Shown: positions 60,376-64,000 of the stretch, piece after piece
Layout of the letters: the number at the start of each line of letters is the position of its first letter
Position numbering within the stretch: the stretch's first letter is position 1
Assembly: GCA_016703965.1 (NCBI GenBank)
Contig: JADJBB010000025.1
Coordinates: 372,001-436,000, forward strand
DNA length: 64,000 bases
Direction: 5' to 3'
Origin: Acidobacteriota bacterium
GTDB taxonomy: Bacteria; Acidobacteriota; Blastocatellia; Pyrinomonadales; Pyrinomonadaceae
Position numbers and translations under genes: made by a program
The notes under the pieces: model-generated
What the model was told of the DNA's origin: nothing
Databases searched by the model: none
Seen by the model: the letters and a program-made list of their open reading frames with translations, nothing else

Positions 60376-60704
60376 GTTCGGCTCAGACGCAAAACGATCT
60401 GCCAGAGAACCAGACAGATCAACGCACCGCACACAGCGATCAAGATCGAGTAATCCCATAAAACCGTGCGTAAATTCTGCGGGGCCTCGTTTACCCATGA
60501 CAATGTGCCGGGCAAGAAAACAAGGACAGCCAGCGTCAAAAGAAAGCCGCCCATCATCACAAGGCCACTCGAGACGAGATAATTCCGGTAGGGTACTTTG
60601 AGAATGAAATTTATCAACACGCCTAAACCAATGCCAACTCCAAATGAGATAGCCGTCAAAATCACAAAAAAGAACACCGGAATGGGCCACGCAATCGGAA
60701 ACAT
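60354..60704 (-). CDS. small multi-pass membrane protein with repeat-derived C-terminus
   Basis: About 116 aa from the ATG at 60704 (60725 is also possible and overlaps aroC). Three hydrophobic segments are visible (PIPVFFFVILTAISFGVGIG, YLVSSGLVMMGGFLLTLAVL, YSILIAVCGALICLVLWQIV). The final residues RTGQYHLR and the stop are supplied by the REP at 60343-60375, so the native C-terminus was probably cut. No family is recognised. It follows aroC directly on the same strand. Confidence 0.65.
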   Translation of the reverse strand: MFPIAWPIPVFFFVILTAISFGVGIGLGVLINFILKVPYRNYLVSSGLVMMGGFLLTLAVLVFLPGTLSWVNEAPQNLRTVLWDYSILIAVCGALICLVLWQIVLRLSRTGQYHLR

Positions 60705-60706
60705 AA

Positions 60707-61990
<1,284 letters not shown>

Positions 61991-61996
61991 ACAAAG

Positions 61997-62130
61997 ATTT
62001 TAACGCAAAGTCGCAGAGACGCGGAGGGGAGTTAACAGGGATGCAGGAGATAAAAGGATTTTAAGACTGATATCTTCCCCTAATCCTTTTATCCTCTTCA
62101 TCCCTGTTAACAATTAGCTTCCTGCCTCTG
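61997..62130. repeat. nested inverted repeats (CGCAGAGACGC and CAGGGATG types)
   Basis: AACGCAAAGTCGCAGAGACG near 62001 faces the CTGCCTCTGCGTCTGCGCGA region near 62122, and TTAACAGGGATGCAGGAGAT near 62032 faces TCTTCATCCCTGTTAACA near 62095, with AAAAGGATT/AATCCTTTT inside. The outer arm runs into the last codons of the EamA gene (SRADAEAGS). Confidence 0.65.
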
Positions 62131-63028
62131 CGTCTGCGCGACTCTGCGGTTCAGTTCTCTTGCGACGAAAGACGATCAGCCCGATGCTCGCAATGATCAG
62201 CAGGCCGCCGATGCCCGTTTGGGGCGGCAGGGTTTCGCCTATGAAGATCCAGCCGATCAGGACAGCGATGAGCGGCGTGACGAGTGAGATCATCATGGCT
62301 TTGGTTGATTCGATCTTGCCGAGGAGCCAGTAATAGAGCCAGAACGCGGCGATCGTGCCCGCGATCGTGAGATAGACGACGCAGCCGACGGCCCGCCAGG
62401 TCCAGTTGTAATTGAGCGGGTTTCCTTCGACGATCAGGCTGTAAATGATGATGAGCGGCAGGCCGCAGATCATTTGGCCGAAGACTAATGCCGCCGGATG
62501 AAACGCCCCACCTTTGGCTTTGACGAGGATCGACGCTTGGGCGGCGGCGTAGGCTCCGACGACGATCCCGACGCTGCCGAGGAACGCCATCAGGCTTTGG
62601 ACCTTTAGTTGATCAATGAAAATGACCGCAACGCCGACGATGCCGATCGCGACGGCGATAATTTTGAGTTTGGTTATGCGTTCATTTGGCAGGAATATCC
62701 ACGCCAAGATCAGCCCGAAAACCGTGATCATCGCCTGCAAAACTGCCGCAAGACCGGAGGTGATGTAGACTTCGCTCCAGAAGACGAGGCTATAGTTTAT
62801 CGAGAATTGGAGAACGCCGGTCAGGCCGATGAGCCGCCATTCTTTGGCAGTTTTTGGCAGCGGAATCTTCTGTAAGCGAAGAACAGCGAACAGGATAACG
62901 ACGGCCAAAATAAACCGCGACGCGGCAAACGCCATCGGCGGCAGATCCTCGAGGCCGATCTTGATGAAGATCCACGTCGTTCCCCAGATCAGACAAAGCA
63001 GGAGCCAAATGAGTACGGTCTTCATCAA
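62114..63028 (-). CDS. EamA-family transporter (DMT superfamily)
   Basis: A 304-aa inner-membrane carrier with ten predicted helices arranged as two EamA repeats: VLIWLLLCLIWGTTWIFIKI, FAASRFILAVVILFAVLRL, VWIF-type LAWIFLPNERI, and in the second half AIAGTIAAFWLYYWLLGKIESTKAM, LVTPLIAVLIGWIFIGE and IGGLLIIASIGLIVFR. It probably exports small metabolites or amino acids. The charged tail (SRADAEAGS) is derived from the adjoining repeat. It overlaps rsmD by 4 bp (ATGA), so translation is coupled. Confidence 0.92.
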   Translation of the reverse strand: MMKTVLIWLLLCLIWGTTWIFIKIGLEDLPPMAFAASRFILAVVILFAVLRLQKIPLPKTAKEWRLIGLTGVLQFSINYSLVFWSEVYITSGLAAVLQAMITVFGLILAWIFLPNERITKLKIIAVAIGIVGVAVIFIDQLKVQSLMAFLGSVGIVVGAYAAAQASILVKAKGGAFHPAALVFGQMICGLPLIIIYSLIVEGNPLNYNWTWRAVGCVVYLTIAGTIAAFWLYYWLLGKIESTKAMMISLVTPLIAVLIGWIFIGETLPPQTGIGGLLIIASIGLIVFRRKRTEPQSRADAEAGS

Positions 63029-63576
63029 GTATTTTCGTAAAAACTAAGCGTCGTCTCGCCCTGTTTCAGCACACGCCAGCGTCTCATATGTCCGACCTCG
63101 TCGGGCATTTGTTTTTTTGTGTGATGCTCGACGACGAGCAGACCGTCCTCATTCAAAAGCGTTTTGTTAAAGCCGAATTCGTGCAGCACGAGTGCGTAAT
63201 CGGACTCGTACGGCGGATCGAAAAATGCGATATCCCAGCCGGTTTTGTGCTCGCGGCCCGTAAAATTTTCAGCGTCTAGGCCTAGGATATCGGTTGATTC
63301 TTCGGGGATCGCGAGGCTGTCGAGATTTTGCTCGATCAGGGCACAGGACTTTTTAGATTTATCAACAAACGTCACAAACGCGGCTCCGCGAGACAAAGCC
63401 TCGATCCCGATCGCTCCGGTTCCCGCGCAAAGATCCAGAAAACGTGTTTCCTCATCGATCCGCGGAGCTAGTACATTAAACAACGTCTCGCGCAGCCGAT
63501 CACTCGTCGGCCGAGTCTTGTTGTCCGCCGGGCTCTTAAGCACGCGGCCGCCGTAATGTCCTGATATAACTCGCAT
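63025..63576 (-). CDS. rsmD: 16S rRNA (guanine(966)-N2)-methyltransferase
   Basis: A 183-aa SAM-dependent RNA methyltransferase acting on 16S rRNA. The N-terminus MRVISGHYGGRVLKSP and TRPTSDRLRETLFNVL are typical. The SAM site is FLDLCAGTGAIGIEALSRGA, and the catalytic DPPY lies in IAFFDPPYESDYALVL. Length matches RsmD. It sits between recG and the transporter; recG-rsmD adjacency is common in bacteria and supports the call. Confidence 0.95.
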   Translation of the reverse strand: MRVISGHYGGRVLKSPADNKTRPTSDRLRETLFNVLAPRIDEETRFLDLCAGTGAIGIEALSRGAAFVTFVDKSKKSCALIEQNLDSLAIPEESTDILGLDAENFTGREHKTGWDIAFFDPPYESDYALVLHEFGFNKTLLNEDGLLVVEHHTKKQMPDEVGHMRRWRVLKQGETTLSFYENT

Positions 63577-63601
63577 AATTTCTGCGGCTAAACGATGAAT
63601 T

Positions 63602-63688
63602 TTACAGGGGTGAAGGGGATAAAGGTGATAAGAAAGGTAAAAGTTGCTTTTCTATCCATTTCATCACCTTCATCCCTGTTAATCTTTT
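63602..63688. repeat. CAGGGATGAAGG-type inverted repeat
   Basis: TTTACAGGGGTGAAGGGGAT near 63600 faces ATCACCTTCATCCCTGTTAA near 63661-63680, with AAGGTAAAA/TTTCTATCC partly paired inside. It is related to the CAGGGATG arms near 62032-62112. It lies between rsmD and recG. Confidence 0.6.
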
Positions 63689-63759
63689 TGTCCAATTCTT
63701 TCGCCAACTTTAGTCTAAAGAATCAATCTGAGGCGGGCAATCGCGACGTTCAGTTCGTG

Positions 63760-64000
63760 TTACCCGATGTTCCCGAGCTTTACATTTTTGTCGGAGCGGG
63801 CGATCTTGACCATGGCTGAGGTTTCGGGGGAAAGGCGGCGGTTGGTGAGGTATTCTTCGGCCTCCTTGCGGGCGTCGATGAGGATTTCGAGGTCGCGGGC
63901 GATGTTGCCGAGTTTGAAATTCTGAATGCCGGATTGCCGCGTGCCGAGGATCTCGCCCTGGCCTCGGATCTCAAGGTCTTTTTCGGCGATCTTAAAGCCA
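63760..64000 (-). CDS. recG: ATP-dependent DNA helicase RecG, C-terminal part (window edge)
   Basis: An open frame running from the window end to a stop at 63760 gives about 80 residues. It begins GFKIAEKDLEIRGQGEILGT, then RQSGIQNFKLGNIARDLEIL, which is the conserved C-terminal region of RecG after the helicase core, and ends in KLGNIG. RecG remodels stalled forks and recombination intermediates. The rest lies beyond the window. Order with rsmD is typical. The short frame at 63780-63974 in another phase is a shadow. Confidence 0.93.
   Translation of the reverse strand, partial: GFKIAEKDLEIRGQGEILGTRQSGIQNFKLGNIARDLEILIDARKEAEEYLTNRRLSPETSAMVKIARSDKNVKLGNIG

Overview
The window looks like chromosome from a member of the Acidobacteriota, probably a Blastocatellia/Pyrinomonas-type lineage. 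This is inferred from gene content: a two-component beta-propeller/Y_Y_Y sensor kinase, many secreted peptidases and TPR proteins, asparagine/alanine-rich lipoproteins and dense REP-like repeats. There is no rRNA gene to confirm it. Base composition is moderately GC-rich with even codon use. I saw no rRNA, tRNA, CRISPR array, prophage or plasmid backbone. Most of the window is ordinary chromosome with many short intergenic repeats.

Layout. 0-8 kb: a LuxR-type regulator with its propeller histidine kinase, a PAS-like protein, a small secreted protein built from six GIIVGD repeats, a large secreted protein and the remnant of a formylglycine-generating-enzyme-like gene. 8-13.4 kb: a cysteine desulfurase with a lipoprotein, then a radical SAM - MGDG-synthase-like glycosyltransferase - SDR operon. 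13.4-19 kb: small conserved proteins and an M14 carboxypeptidase. 19-23 kb: a run of small stress/housekeeping proteins (AlkD-like, GyrI-like, two DUF1801, VOC, AHSA1) ending at an ArsR regulator with a palindromic operator. 23-31 kb: tandem TPR proteins, a class III aminotransferase, a DUF255 thioredoxin-fold protein and two low-complexity lipoproteins. 30.7-46 kb: a degenerate GGDEF protein, a beta-CASP MBL hydrolase translationally coupled to an AraC regulator, an S10 carboxypeptidase, a serine hydrolase, an O-methyltransferase, a frameshifted DUF1570-TPR gene and a coupled amidohydrolase pair. 46-52 kb: a membrane histidine kinase, membrane proteins, an SDR, a PDE-like MBL protein and two very small overlapping genes. 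52-56 kb: a five-gene run with a Wza-like export protein and a secreted matrixin. 56-64 kb: purD, an archaemetzincin-like lipoprotein, a REP-associated transposase (RAYT) unit, aroC, an EamA transporter, rsmD and the 3' end of recG.

The most unusual features are repeats and their effect on genes. A 688-bp unit bounded by perfect 33-bp inverted repeats carries the RAYT, and its ends supply the start of one neighbouring gene and the stop of the other. A REP doublet of the same family sits in frame inside aroC. An inverted pair of heptanucleotide arrays sits in frame inside a histidine-kinase ATPase domain. Two intergenic regions 17 kb apart share an ordered set of ACCAATC boxes and a GTGTGAA/TTCACAC palindrome. 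The GIIVGD-repeat secreted protein is the best candidate for an undescribed product.
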